Part shown: positions 35,712-45,069 of the stretch, in pieces
How the letters are laid out: every line of letters starts with the position of its first letter
Position numbering within the stretch: the stretch's first letter is position 1
Assembly: GCA_014730295.1 (NCBI GenBank)
Contig: WJIN01000130.1
Location: forward strand, 1-54,605
Source: Promethearchaeota archaeon
GTDB lineage: Archaea > Asgardarchaeota > Lokiarchaeia > Sigynarchaeales > SOKP01
Direction of reading: 5' to 3'
Length of the DNA stretch: 54,605 nucleotides
The notes under the pieces: model-generated
The model's input: only the letters and a program-made list of their open reading frames with translations
Told to the model about the DNA's origin: nothing
Database searches by the model: none
Position numbers and translations under genes: made by a program

Positions 35712-36782
35712 TTATATTTCTGGTGGTCCTGAGGTAGGGGGTCGACTTGCGCTATATTTTTCTTTTTCTCTAGTTTGTTTTGAATGACTTAATATATCTT
35801 GTCTTTCTACATGAACAGCTGTTCCACCTACCAATTTCAAAGAATCATAAAAAATATCATAGGTCAGTACACCCGTTTGAATAACTTTGAAAAGGGCAAC
35901 TCTAGTCCCTCTTTCGATATCAGATCCCGAATAACCAATAGTAAGTCTGAGGAAACCTTGAACATCTGTTTTTTTTTCTATTTCATTCCAAAGGAGATTG
36001 TCTTCAAATTCACTTATTTCCCTTCCCAATTTTGCCTCAAGGTTCTTATGAATTTCTCTTATTTTTGCATATTCTTGATCAAGTCTTTTATAGATGGTGT
36101 CATCAACACCAATATTCGCATTTTTTATTTTATCCAGATAAGATTCAATTATTTCTTTTCTTAATTCGTAATTTGGAAAATCAAATTTAAGATGAAAGGT
36201 AAATCGCCTCCAAATTGCAGAATCTAATTGATGTTGATGATTGGTTGCTCCAAAAATAGCCAGTGGTGTTCCTTCATAGTTTACTTTGTCAATCACTTGT
36301 AAAAATGAGATAACTGCTCGTTTAATCTCTCCAACTTCGTGTATATTCGATCTCTCGGAACCAATTGCATCAATTTCATCAAAAAATAATAAAAAGGCGC
36401 CATTCTCTTTTGCGATATCTGCGGCTAATTCCACTACGTTTCTTATATTTTTTATTGTATCTCCTAATAAGGGGGAGACTAATCTATCTGACTCAACAAC
36501 ACACATTGCGATATCATATTCCTTGGTATAAGCCCGAGTAAGAGAAGTTTTTCCCGTTCCAGGGGGACCAAATAGAAGTAAAGTTAAACTGGGCGAGAGC
36601 TTCGTTTTTTTAAGTTGTTCGGAAATATCTTCATATTTTTTCAAACCCTTAAAAAAATCATCTAGTCGATCCTTTTTATCTTCATTACCTTTTATATCAT
36701 CAATATCTTCTTTGATATCTTCGGGCAAATACACTGCACCATATTTGCTTAGGCGTTCTCTTATTTCTTCGTCAGTATACAT
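35712..36782 (-). CDS. Cluster gene 5: AAA ATPase
   Basis: A 356-residue single-AAA-domain ATPase. An N-terminal ~60 residues leads to Walker A GPPGTGKT (72-79), Walker B LLFFDEID (131-138), sensor 1 GATNH with Asn181, and arginine fingers IWRRF (R192, R193). The AAA small helical domain follows, with KIREIHKNLEAKLGREISEF in an expanded segment. The C-terminal ~30 residues are a flexible Pro/Ser tail (SASRPPTSGPPEI). It is a remodelling ATPase whose substrate is probably a cluster partner. It lacks the N-terminal MIT domain of Vps4, and no ESCRT-III gene is near, so I do not call it Vps4. Confidence 0.9.
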   Translation of the reverse strand: MYTDEEIRERLSKYGAVYLPEDIKEDIDDIKGNEDKKDRLDDFFKGLKKYEDISEQLKKTKLSPSLTLLLFGPPGTGKTSLTRAYTKEYDIAMCVVESDRLVSPLLGDTIKNIRNVVELAADIAKENGAFLLFFDEIDAIGSERSNIHEVGEIKRAVISFLQVIDKVNYEGTPLAIFGATNHQHQLDSAIWRRFTFHLKFDFPNYELRKEIIESYLDKIKNANIGVDDTIYKRLDQEYAKIREIHKNLEAKLGREISEFEDNLLWNEIEKKTDVQGFLRLTIGYSGSDIERGTRVALFKVIQTGVLTYDIFYDSLKLVGGTAVHVERQDILSHSKQTREKEKYSASRPPTSGPPEI

Positions 36783-36802
36783 TTTTTTACCTTTTTTATA
36801 TT

Positions 36803-38068
36803 TTATTTATTATTTCCTTCCTTTTCAATTTTCTCACAATATTCTCCAAGATTTTCAATCAGTTGTTCTAAATTATCAATCTGAGCTCCTATAAAATTAA
36901 ATATCTCCTTCCTATATTGTGGACTGTCTCTAATCTTGGTTTTATCCAGTCCCAAATAATTAGGAAAGCATATCAACTTCATTAAGTAAGGCAATACTTT
37001 TTCGTTTGTTTGAAGATCTTTAAATATGGAATAAAAGATATTTTCATCGGTGAGCTTCCATTTCAATATTCCCATATACACTAAAAACGCAAAATTCATT
37101 GCGATCCAATTTATCAGTTCTTTGGATAAAAATCCCCTTCTTCTTGATGCGAATGCTAAATAATATAAAAAAAGTGTCTCATTGCTAAATTGTGGGACAT
37201 ATCGCACCGTCCCATCCGATTGCTTATTTTTGCGGAAAAAATTATTATCTATAAATAAATCAATAGTCTCTTCTTTAGGAGCTAGAAATATACCGTCCAT
37301 AACCCTTAAACCAATTCTCTCCGCGATATTGTTGATTGCTTCTTCTTCGGCATTTGCAATAGAATCAATATAAGGTAAAAATACATCTTTTATTAATATC
37401 ATCGGAATTTCTTGATTTTCTCGTTCTGGAAACGCACCATAGCTTGGATCTAAGTTGAAAAAAGACGTGACATTATTTATAATTTGATAGACTTTCGGAG
37501 AGATGCCCGGAATGGTAAAGAAATCGGGATGTTCTAAGTCTTCTCGATAATAAGTATGCGTCATGAGAATATGCCTCTGGGATTCATAGAAATCGGGTAC
37601 ATATTCTAATAGAGCTTCATAAATCTCTTTTATACTCCCTCTGCGTGGAAATAGAATTCTTTCAAGATATTTTACTAAGCGATACAGATATGTATTTTCT
37701 AAATTTCGTTCATCGGGATTTGTGATATTTCGTAATATGGTTAATGCTTTGACAGATTCTTGAAGAAAATCTATAATATAGTCCTTAATATCTATTAGAG
37801 GGATGCGATCTCTATACTTAATAATAAAATCTTTCATGATTTCATATACATTAGAACGATACATAGCAGAAAACTCTGTCAAGGCACGTACCTTGCGAAC
37901 GTTTCTTTTTTCTTCCTCGTGTCTAATCTTATCTAATACTTCTGTATCATAGAGAAGGTCGGGATCTAATCCTTCTATAATTCTGCGCGTTTCCCTAAGG
38001 ATAGGTTTCATGTGACTAATAAACGTCTGATATCTAGGCAATATATCTGTCCATTTTTCTCTGACCAC
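36803..38068 (-). CDS. Cluster gene 4: all-helical protein of unknown function
   Basis: 421 residues with almost no glycine-rich loops, predicted mostly helical (for example LIDIKDYIIDFLQESVKALT, LYYLAFASRRRGFLSKELIN). No transmembrane span or metal motif. The last ~40 residues are charged (EYCEKIEKEGNNK). I do not recognise it. It starts 46 bases after cluster gene 3 and ends 20 before the AAA ATPase. As with the other helical members it may be a structural subunit. Confidence 0.7.
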   Translation of the reverse strand: MVREKWTDILPRYQTFISHMKPILRETRRIIEGLDPDLLYDTEVLDKIRHEEEKRNVRKVRALTEFSAMYRSNVYEIMKDFIIKYRDRIPLIDIKDYIIDFLQESVKALTILRNITNPDERNLENTYLYRLVKYLERILFPRRGSIKEIYEALLEYVPDFYESQRHILMTHTYYREDLEHPDFFTIPGISPKVYQIINNVTSFFNLDPSYGAFPERENQEIPMILIKDVFLPYIDSIANAEEEAINNIAERIGLRVMDGIFLAPKEETIDLFIDNNFFRKNKQSDGTVRYVPQFSNETLFLYYLAFASRRRGFLSKELINWIAMNFAFLVYMGILKWKLTDENIFYSIFKDLQTNEKVLPYLMKLICFPNYLGLDKTKIRDSPQYRKEIFNFIGAQIDNLEQLIENLGEYCEKIEKEGNNK

Positions 38069-38114
38069 GTTTTAATTACACCTATTTGTTTAATAATATT
38101 TTAAATTGAGTCCT

Positions 38115-39254
38115 TTATTCTCGTTCAGTACCAACCATGATTTCTTGGAATATATTTGAAATCTCAACAAATATTGGTACTTCCACGCGAACTAACTCTC
38201 CGAGGATCCATCTATTCACATCCTTTATCAAAAATCTTATTTGGTTATGGATTTTTTTATTCACTTCCGAATCAATAACACTAGAAAGCCAAAGACCACC
38301 ACCGATTCTATAAGCAACCACTTTTATAAGGGGTTCGAATAATGGGTCTAAAACTTGTTTCATCATCCATGATTTCGGAATAACGCTCATATTTTCTTCA
38401 TTGTAGGTTGGGTCCCGGAGGATGGGATTATCTTCGCTTACGGAGACCTTAGGCATAAAGCTTAATAGAAGAATTAAAGCAAAGATGGCACAAATACCAT
38501 TCACCGTATATTCTCCACCAATTTTTTCTAAATTATCCCAATTGACGGAAATATTGGCTAAAAACATACAAATAAACACGTTTCGATCAAATTCCTCACT
38601 CACATACGCATACCCTAGTTCCTCATCAATGACAATATACTTTTCTTCTAAAATCGCCAATATCTCATCGGGGAATGTATAAAAGGTATAGACCTTTCTC
38701 TCGCTTTTCCTCACATCTTTCTCCACAACTAATTCTTTCGATACCAACCCGAATAGATTTACCAGCTCCTCTAATTGATCCTTTACATATTTCCGGGGTT
38801 TGTTTGGATCCCCGAATAATGCGTAAAATTGATGATCTACTATATGAAAATCATTGCGTGTTGAGAATGCCTCCACCAATCGGTCAATTACAGGTACTTG
38901 AGTTCCAGAAGCAATTGCTTTGGCTCGGGAAGTTACAAAACCATTGATAAGTTCATTAATAATATAGTCTTGTTCATGAGTACGTGATTGGAGAATCTTT
39001 TCAAAAGCATCAGAAAAATCGCGAGTACTAGGAAAAAATGAATCTTGAATCTTGTCATTTATGGCTTTTTTAAAGATGTCTCCATTATTTTTTGGAAAGT
39101 GGGTTTTCATATCATTTAGACGCCGTAACAGAGCTTCTCTAGCACCGGGTATTCGTTCGATGTCCCTCTCTTCTAAATGTTGAATAGACTTATCCACTCC
39201 CTCGATAAATGAGTTAAGTAAATCATTCCATGTAGGATCTTGTTGTTCAGACAT
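38115..39254 (-). CDS. Cluster gene 3: helical protein with winged-helix-like middle
   Basis: 379 residues. The N-terminal half is helical (LLNSFIEGVDKSIQHLEERD). Around residues 165-210 a LVVEKDVRKSERKVYTFYTF strand pair follows a helix, as in a winged helix. Near 245-265 a GICAIFALILLLSFMPK hydrophobic stretch is long enough for a membrane segment or a buried helix. The C-terminal part is helical. No family recognised. Gaps of 14 and 46 bases to its neighbours show it belongs to the cluster. Confidence 0.7.
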   Translation of the reverse strand: MSEQQDPTWNDLLNSFIEGVDKSIQHLEERDIERIPGAREALLRRLNDMKTHFPKNNGDIFKKAINDKIQDSFFPSTRDFSDAFEKILQSRTHEQDYIINELINGFVTSRAKAIASGTQVPVIDRLVEAFSTRNDFHIVDHQFYALFGDPNKPRKYVKDQLEELVNLFGLVSKELVVEKDVRKSERKVYTFYTFPDEILAILEEKYIVIDEELGYAYVSEEFDRNVFICMFLANISVNWDNLEKIGGEYTVNGICAIFALILLLSFMPKVSVSEDNPILRDPTYNEENMSVIPKSWMMKQVLDPLFEPLIKVVAYRIGGGLWLSSVIDSEVNKKIHNQIRFLIKDVNRWILGELVRVEVPIFVEISNIFQEIMVGTERE

Positions 39255-39268
39255 AAATTTTCTCCTTT

Positions 39269-40240
39269 CTATTCCTCAACATTCCAATTCATTTCTTTGG
39301 ATATTTTTTTTAATGCTTCGATTAGAGGTTTTATTAAATCTTTATTGTAAAGATTGGTTGTCCCAGCTCCTTTTTTAGCTTTCCAGCCTAATTTAGAACT
39401 TTCCCCAATCTCACGCCTTCCATACTTCATTACATTTTTTAAATCTCGAACCCACCAATAAAATCTAAGCCATTTCTTATTAGGATTTTCTTTTGAATAA
39501 ATAACTACCAAGCTTTTCCACTCACCCATCAACCATTTTATAGTTATACCCGCAACAGGGAGATAAAAGTTTATAGGAAAGCTTGCTTGAAAATTTAATT
39601 TGAGATCGGTTGGGGCGATATTAAACACGGGTTGGTTATAACCTTCCAGAATGACTATTTCTCCACAATGTGGACATTCATAATGCGATTTTTCCTTATC
39701 CATTTTCTTTCCACATTTCGGACACGTTCGATTTTCAATTATCCGATATTTGATAAGGTCTAATTTTTTCTCTCGAATTTTATCCTCTTCTGTGAGAGTT
39801 TTATCTTCTCTAAATTTTCCTTTGAAGGTCCAGAAATCATCGAACTCGTTATCAATTTTTTCTAAGGCGGTGATCAGGTTCTTCATAACATCTTCTTCAT
39901 ATATCTTCATCATCCCCGCATGCCGATAAAATGATTTTTTCCACCATGATAGTCGAACATAACGTTCACTTTCCAGATATGCACTATGACAAATTAGCAC
40001 CGCTAACCATCTGTTTTCAGTCTTATTTACGGTAATTCCGCTTTCGCATATTTCATATTGTCTGTTAATACTTGCATGTCGGTGGAAGTATTCCCCTTCT
40101 TGAAGCTCTCCCTTTCCAATCTTCTTTTCCTCTTCTTGCTCTTCTTCCGTTTTTTGTTTTATGATTTTTCGGCATTTTGGACATTGGAAAATGCCCTCAA
40201 CTAATGCTTTCATTTCTACATCGCATACAGGACATATCAT
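39269..40240 (-). CDS. Cluster gene 2: duplicated zinc-ribbon protein
   Basis: 323 residues built as two repeats. Repeat 1: zinc ribbon C3-P-V-C6 / C20-P-K-C23, linker, then a domain starting NRWLAVLICHSAYLESERYV with LSWWKKSFYRH and LITALEKI. Repeat 2: zinc ribbon TCPKCGKK / ECPHCGE (about 172-193), then a matching domain with WKSLVVIYSKENPNKKWLRF, YWWVRDLK and LIEALKKI. The shared domain, beta strands then a helix, might be a single-strand nucleic-acid or protein binding fold. I cannot name it. The duplication is visible directly. Confidence 0.75.
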   Translation of the reverse strand: MICPVCDVEMKALVEGIFQCPKCRKIIKQKTEEEQEEEKKIGKGELQEGEYFHRHASINRQYEICESGITVNKTENRWLAVLICHSAYLESERYVRLSWWKKSFYRHAGMMKIYEEDVMKNLITALEKIDNEFDDFWTFKGKFREDKTLTEEDKIREKKLDLIKYRIIENRTCPKCGKKMDKEKSHYECPHCGEIVILEGYNQPVFNIAPTDLKLNFQASFPINFYLPVAGITIKWLMGEWKSLVVIYSKENPNKKWLRFYWWVRDLKNVMKYGRREIGESSKLGWKAKKGAGTTNLYNKDLIKPLIEALKKISKEMNWNVEE

Positions 40241-40258
40241 TTTATATATACTCTCACT

Positions 40259-41365
40259 TTACTCTTGCTCAATTAAAAATCGCTCAAAATCTAAATTTAA
40301 AAGCTTTATTTGTTTTTTAGTTAATTCCGAAATAATATCATTTATATCAATAATCTTTTCTCTTAAGGTTATCAGATCATTTCTAATCTTATCTACAATC
40401 CCTTCCTCGTTGAACGAGACCATTTCGATAAATTCTAAATAATTATATTTTTTATCCTTACCAGAATAATATTGTTTAATCTCCTTTATTTGTTTCTCGA
40501 TATTATTCATTTTATAGCGGAAATTTAGGAGCTGAATCAATCGTGAATGCCAATCTTTAAAAATTGATTCACTCTTATCAACTTTATCAAACTTAAATTT
40601 ATCTGATAATGAGATATTCTCATCTTTAAGAAATTGTATAATATCTTTCCCTTGCTCGATTGCTTTATTCGCTTTTTCAGTTGCTTTTTTATTTGTAAGT
40701 CCAGTATCATACAGTTCAATCAGTTCCACAAGCTTCTCATAAATTTCAATAAATCGCTCGGCAAAGCCCTCTACTGTATTTTCTATTTTAATCGTCTGAT
40801 ATATATTTCCAAATTGGTCTAGAATATAATATAAATCATCAGAGATCGTATAATCGTTTTCCCCGATCTGAAAAATGAAGGGGTGAATTGCGCCCGAAAT
40901 TTCACAACGAACGCTTTTTAATCTCGTCAGTGCCAGATTATAGTCCCGGCGATTGACGGATTTGAATTTCTTAGTAATCATAAGATAAAGCGTGTCTGCT
41001 GGTACTGAGATGGTATTACCTTCTATTGTGATGGTCTCTTCACCAAGTTTAACAATAAAATCTTGCTCTTTTTGATCAAATTCTCTTGTTGTTCTGATAT
41101 TCTTAATTAAGCCTAAATCGAGGGCAATTTCGATGAATTCCTCATCCCAGAAGCTTAATAAATTTCCCTTGAAAATCTCATCTAAGATTAAGACTCGATT
41201 ATACGCCTCTATTAGATCCTCATCTGTTAAGTCTCGAAATAGGTCATTGCGAATTATATATAAGAACAAAATAATATAGCGCATATCTACATCATCCAGA
41301 ATCCGATTTATTAAGTCTCTGTCATACTCTAATGATAAATTTTTATGTTCCATCCTACTATCCAC
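40259..41365 (-). CDS. Cluster gene 1: helical protein, first gene of the unit
   Basis: 368 residues. N-terminal ~140 residues mix helices and a beta element (DLYYILDQFGN, EETITIEGNTISVP), perhaps a small folded domain. The C-terminal half is a coiled-coil (about 255-365: KMNNIEKQIKEIKQYY, REKIIDINDIISELTKKQ). Not recognised. It opens the cluster: upstream 41366-41570 carries AT-rich promoter sequence shared with the divergent Elf1-like gene. M5 is an alternative start. No ribosome-binding site is obvious. Confidence 0.7.
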   Translation of the reverse strand: MDSRMEHKNLSLEYDRDLINRILDDVDMRYIILFLYIIRNDLFRDLTDEDLIEAYNRVLILDEIFKGNLLSFWDEEFIEIALDLGLIKNIRTTREFDQKEQDFIVKLGEETITIEGNTISVPADTLYLMITKKFKSVNRRDYNLALTRLKSVRCEISGAIHPFIFQIGENDYTISDDLYYILDQFGNIYQTIKIENTVEGFAERFIEIYEKLVELIELYDTGLTNKKATEKANKAIEQGKDIIQFLKDENISLSDKFKFDKVDKSESIFKDWHSRLIQLLNFRYKMNNIEKQIKEIKQYYSGKDKKYNYLEFIEMVSFNEEGIVDKIRNDLITLREKIIDINDIISELTKKQIKLLNLDFERFLIEQE

Positions 41366-41570
41366 TCTCTCTTTTAGTATTGATTAAGATTTAGCCAAAA
41401 AGAGTATTTTATCTAATACATGATTCCTAAAAAATTTTTCGATACGTTGAGAAAAGGAGCTCGCAGAAACCAAAAAATTTTTTAGCCCCCGATTCCATAT
41501 CTTATTTGATTTAAGGTTCTTTAATATATCAAATTTAAAATATAATTAATTTAATTTTCGAGGAGTTTTT

Positions 41571-42152
41571 ATGGGACGACGTAAAAGAAAGCAAACGAGT
41601 TATAGAAGAGTAAAAAAATTGCCAAAGATTTTCACATGCCCCAGCTGCGGTGAAAAAAGTGTAAAGGTAAAAGATATCAAAAAAGGTGGCGGCTTCGCAA
41701 CGGTAAAATGCGGACATTGTGGACTTGAGAAAGAAGTTTTAATTAACACGATCTCAGAACCAGTCGATGCCTTTGGAGATTTTATCGATATATATTATGC
41801 GGATCAGGAGCTACAGAGATTAGAAAGGCGAGTTAATAAGCTCAAGCAAAAAGAAGAATACGGAGAATTAGCATTTGCCTATTCGATATTAGCCGATCTG
41901 AGTAAGGTTAAGGCTGCCCAATTATTAGAAGAAGATGATGTTGATATGGAAGAGGTAAATGAATGGAAGATGCGATCGGAAAAATACAAGCGTTTAGAGA
42001 AAGATGCTCTACTCAAATTAGAAACTGAAGAGCTTGAGCACGGGATTCAAACGGATGATGATTCCCTATTCAGCGAGCACGACGAGAGCGACATCAAGAA
42101 GGAGCGCGAAATCGAAGATGTATTCGAAGATCCTGGCTTTTTGGAATTCTAA
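41571..42152 (+). CDS. Elf1-like transcription elongation zinc-ribbon protein with C-terminal extension
   Basis: A 193-residue protein whose first ~75 residues match eukaryotic/archaeal Elf1: basic start MGRRKRK, KKLPKIFTCPSCGEKSVKV, KKGGGFATVKCGHCGLEKEV. The four zinc ligands are C23, C26, C47 and C50, followed by PVDAFGDFIDIYY as in the family. The rest (about 85-193) is an acidic, helical extension with no recognised domain. Elf1 assists RNA polymerase through nucleosomes in eukaryotes. The ATG is preceded by AGGAG at 41561-41565. Divergent from the eight-gene cluster. Confidence 0.85.
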   Translation: MGRRKRKQTSYRRVKKLPKIFTCPSCGEKSVKVKDIKKGGGFATVKCGHCGLEKEVLINTISEPVDAFGDFIDIYYADQELQRLERRVNKLKQKEEYGELAFAYSILADLSKVKAAQLLEEDDVDMEEVNEWKMRSEKYKRLEKDALLKLETEELEHGIQTDDDSLFSEHDESDIKKEREIEDVFEDPGFLEF

Positions 42153-42470
42153 AAGGTATATGAATAAGGACTCAGTTTTCTTATTTTTTGAGATCTATTA
42201 ATGCTAGTTTTGACTTCTCCAAATCGCTCTTGTAGTGAATTATTATAGATTGCCGTTAGAGCAGCCAAAAAATTCGGGATCTCTATGTTTTCTAGTCTTT
42301 TCTTCTCAAGGTGAAAAATGTATATCCATAATAATCTGAATTTTTTCTAAACATTTCATTATCCACACTAAACAATTCCAAGGCTGGGAATGTTTTATCA
42401 TCATTTTGATACTACTTCAGAAAAATTTGTAGGTTTTGTTCCAAAAAGGTTTTATCTTTGGAGTTTGTTT
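42149..42470 (-). pseudogene. Frameshifted gene remnant downstream of the 581-residue protein
   Basis: Between two genes lie coding-like segments in two minus-strand frames: one holding KTFPALELFSVDNEMFRKNS then DYYGYTFFT, and, after a +1 shift near the T-run around 42315, one holding LEKKRLENIEIPNFLAALTA then IYNNSLQERFGEVKTSI. A stop also falls inside the first segment. The last part recalls the FLTAL helix of longin-like proteins in this window. There is no intact start. I read it as a decayed gene. Its TAG overlaps the stop of the Elf1-like gene. Confidence 0.45.
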
Positions 42471-42473
42471 CCT

Positions 42474-44219
42474 TTAGACAGAGTTCTCTATTAAATATTC
42501 TTTTACATTTCCAGGGATATGTTTCCAAATGTCCAAACTAAAGATAAAACGAAAGAATTGATGGAGATTCATCTCTTTTTGTGTTATAAGATGAGCCCAA
42601 TTTCTATACGCTAACTTATTAAAGAATTTAATTAGATTTAATCCGAGTATATTATATCGCGAGGTTAAAAATTTTGCTAAATATGCTTTAAAACGCTTTG
42701 TTTGAGGAATGGACTCAGGATATACGGATTCAGATAAAGGTCTGTTAAAAACTTCATAAATCGCGATAATAGGGATTAGTTTTTTAATGTCTGTTTCTAT
42801 TTGCGCCTTGTTTTCCTTACCCTCGGTAGAAAGCCGCGCCACATCATTTAATTTTTTTAGTGCGTATTTAAAATGACGCTCTTTAAAATAAAGCCACATT
42901 TTTGCCATTGTATCTCGGAGATCTTCTAATGCAGCAAGTACTTCGGAATCTGAAAATTCAAACTCTTCTTCTTTTTCATAGGTAGAGATATAGGTAAAAA
43001 AGATCGGTTTTGAGGATTCTATATCATACTCATACCCTTCCAATTGCTCCGCTTTCTTGGAAAATTTGAAAGATTCTTTCACCCTTGATGCATCATGGAC
43101 TGTGTGCGTAAACAAGGGAGTCAACCATAATAATTTCCGTAATTTCTCGATAAGATGTTTATGTTTATGGTATTTCTCTATTTCCGCATATTTTGGTGGA
43201 AGGTGTTGGCCTGGTAGGGAGAGTTTTTTCGAAATCTGTAGCCAGAATTTAATTTGATCAAAAAATGGCAGATCGTTTATAAGTTCTTTACGTTTTTTAC
43301 GGTAATATTGGATTTTTTTTGTTAATAATTTGTTGACCGCCATAAGATTCTTAATATAGCCATAAAAATCGACCTCATAACGCTTCTTGATTAAATCATG
43401 ATTAATTAAAGGGACATCGAGAGTTTGATAGTGCGGTTTATCTTTCTTCACTTCAATGGCATGGTCACCGATTCGGTAACAAAACATGGTATCCTCTAAG
43501 ACTTCTTGAAAAGAGGGATATTGTCCGAGCGTTTTCGGTGCGTCTGTAAAATACCCATGAAAAAGGGTGTTCACAACTTTATAGATATTATTATTGTATT
43601 TTGAAATTATGACCGATTCAAATTCTCCCGGATGATGCCGTTTTGAATGAAAGTGTTTTTCTAATTTAAAAATTGCAATATTGAGAACATGGCATATCTT
43701 ATAGATCCATTTAAAGAGGGGATTTAAATATTTAAGGAATTTAGGAGAATATAAATAAAATTCGGGGGAGAATTGGATAGGAAATGCTAACCCCCGGGAT
43801 GTGGAAAAGATAAATTGAAAGATGTGACGTGTTTGTTCTCCTTTTAAAAATCCTGGAAATTTAAAGTGTAAGGCAACTTGAGGATATAAACTTGTAATTC
43901 CCAAATTCATCCATACTTCAAAGAGAATGATACTGTCTGGAAAGCGGAAGGAATCATTTTTACTAATAAAATCTTCGCTGATTTTTTCTAAGACCGAAGG
44001 AATCGCAAATAACCAATCTTGATTTTGTTTGATCGTACTCAGCTCTTCCCTAAATTGTCGTAGTATTTGCGGGCGGATCTGCTCTTGTACCTTTTTTTTC
44101 TTGTAATAATAATTATTGATTACGCGAGCTAAGGAAAGTACCTCTAAGATTTGTCGCTTAAAATCATGAGATACCTTCACTTGTTTGTCGGTCTCGAAGA
44201 TCGGTCTAAGACTTCTCAC
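42474..44219 (-). CDS. Large hypothetical protein (581 aa)
   Basis: 581 residues, predominantly helical and rich in Lys, Phe, Tyr and His (for example FKLEKHFHSKRHHPGEF). No transmembrane segment, coiled coil or metal motif stands out. Not recognised. Codon use matches its neighbours, so this is not obviously foreign. It stands alone, with an AT-rich promoter region at 44220-44300 and a remnant gene on its 3' side. Confidence 0.6.
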   Translation of the reverse strand: MRSLRPIFETDKQVKVSHDFKRQILEVLSLARVINNYYYKKKKVQEQIRPQILRQFREELSTIKQNQDWLFAIPSVLEKISEDFISKNDSFRFPDSIILFEVWMNLGITSLYPQVALHFKFPGFLKGEQTRHIFQFIFSTSRGLAFPIQFSPEFYLYSPKFLKYLNPLFKWIYKICHVLNIAIFKLEKHFHSKRHHPGEFESVIISKYNNNIYKVVNTLFHGYFTDAPKTLGQYPSFQEVLEDTMFCYRIGDHAIEVKKDKPHYQTLDVPLINHDLIKKRYEVDFYGYIKNLMAVNKLLTKKIQYYRKKRKELINDLPFFDQIKFWLQISKKLSLPGQHLPPKYAEIEKYHKHKHLIEKLRKLLWLTPLFTHTVHDASRVKESFKFSKKAEQLEGYEYDIESSKPIFFTYISTYEKEEEFEFSDSEVLAALEDLRDTMAKMWLYFKERHFKYALKKLNDVARLSTEGKENKAQIETDIKKLIPIIAIYEVFNRPLSESVYPESIPQTKRFKAYLAKFLTSRYNILGLNLIKFFNKLAYRNWAHLITQKEMNLHQFFRFIFSLDIWKHIPGNVKEYLIENSV

Positions 44220-44434
44220 AAATGTCCCTCATTTTGTCCCGTATAATAGATTATAAGTATTTTCGTTTTTAAATCTTGATATAAGTGCTTGGGGTAAGTA
44301 ATTGAAGTAGAAATTAAAAATTTATTTTAGAACTCATACTCTTAAAAGTATTTCTTCCCCAGAAAGATATATGAACCTATATATAAAAAATGCCAGCTAA
44401 AATAAGATAAGGAAAAAATTGGGGCGCTACTAAC

Positions 44435-44887
44435 CTACTTTCGGTTTTTCTTTTGAAAAAGCTCTTTAAGCTCGCCCATAATCGCGCCTCTAAGAGATAC
44501 TGGGTTTGCGGGCTTTGATCCCCCTCCCGGTCCTCCAGGTGGTCCTCCAGGCGCTCCGCCAGATGGTTTTGACGGTCCTGGGGGCGGTCCTCCAGGTGTT
44601 TTCCCCGGTGGTCCTCCAGATGCTGGACCAGAACTAGAACCTCCAGACGCTGCAGCACCTGAGCTCACTTGACTTTTTAAGGACGAAATTTCACTATTCA
44701 TATTATTGACTTTTGATTCCAAGCCTGAAATTTTTTGATTAATAGTTGCGATGGATTGATCGACTAAATCTGGGATACGGAGTACAATACTCATGATCTT
44801 CTCTACGATCTCGCCGAATTGGTTAACCTTTTCCTCTAAAGGCTCTTTTTTCGCTGACGCAAGAAAACTACTAAATTCCTCTGCCAT
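44435..44887 (-). CDS. Coiled-coil protein with Gly/Pro-rich tail
   Basis: 150 residues: helical start (about 1-75) with a heptad segment (INQKISGLESKVNNMNSEIS), then a Gly/Pro-rich stretch (about 82-128, PGKTPGGPPPGPSKPSGG), then a short amphipathic end SLRGAIMGELKELFQKKNRK. The layout of coiled coil, proline-rich segment and terminal helix is reminiscent of actin-nucleation adaptors and of profilin-binding proteins. Asgard archaea have profilins, but I see no WH2 consensus and can only suggest this. The proline codons are G+C-rich, unlike the neighbours. Confidence 0.65.
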   Translation of the reverse strand: MAEEFSSFLASAKKEPLEEKVNQFGEIVEKIMSIVLRIPDLVDQSIATINQKISGLESKVNNMNSEISSLKSQVSSGAAASGGSSSGPASGGPPGKTPGGPPPGPSKPSGGAPGGPPGGPGGGSKPANPVSLRGAIMGELKELFQKKNRK

Positions 44888-45069
44888 TTTTACTCCTTTT
44901 TCTCTTTTTCGTTATTATATCTGATAAAATTTCTATCTAATTCACTATATAACATATTATTTCAGATTTATTAAGTTTGAGCTAATTTTTCTATAGCGTT
45001 CTAAGGCAGAGAAAAATGAGAATATGATTAAAAAATGAGAAAAAAAGTGAAAAAAAATAGTATTAAATC

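Noticed and set aside
35712..36782. AAA ATPase as Vps4 of an ESCRT system
   Set aside because: No MIT domain at the N-terminus and no ESCRT-III-type gene nearby; the neighbours are unrelated coiled-coil and zinc-ribbon proteins.
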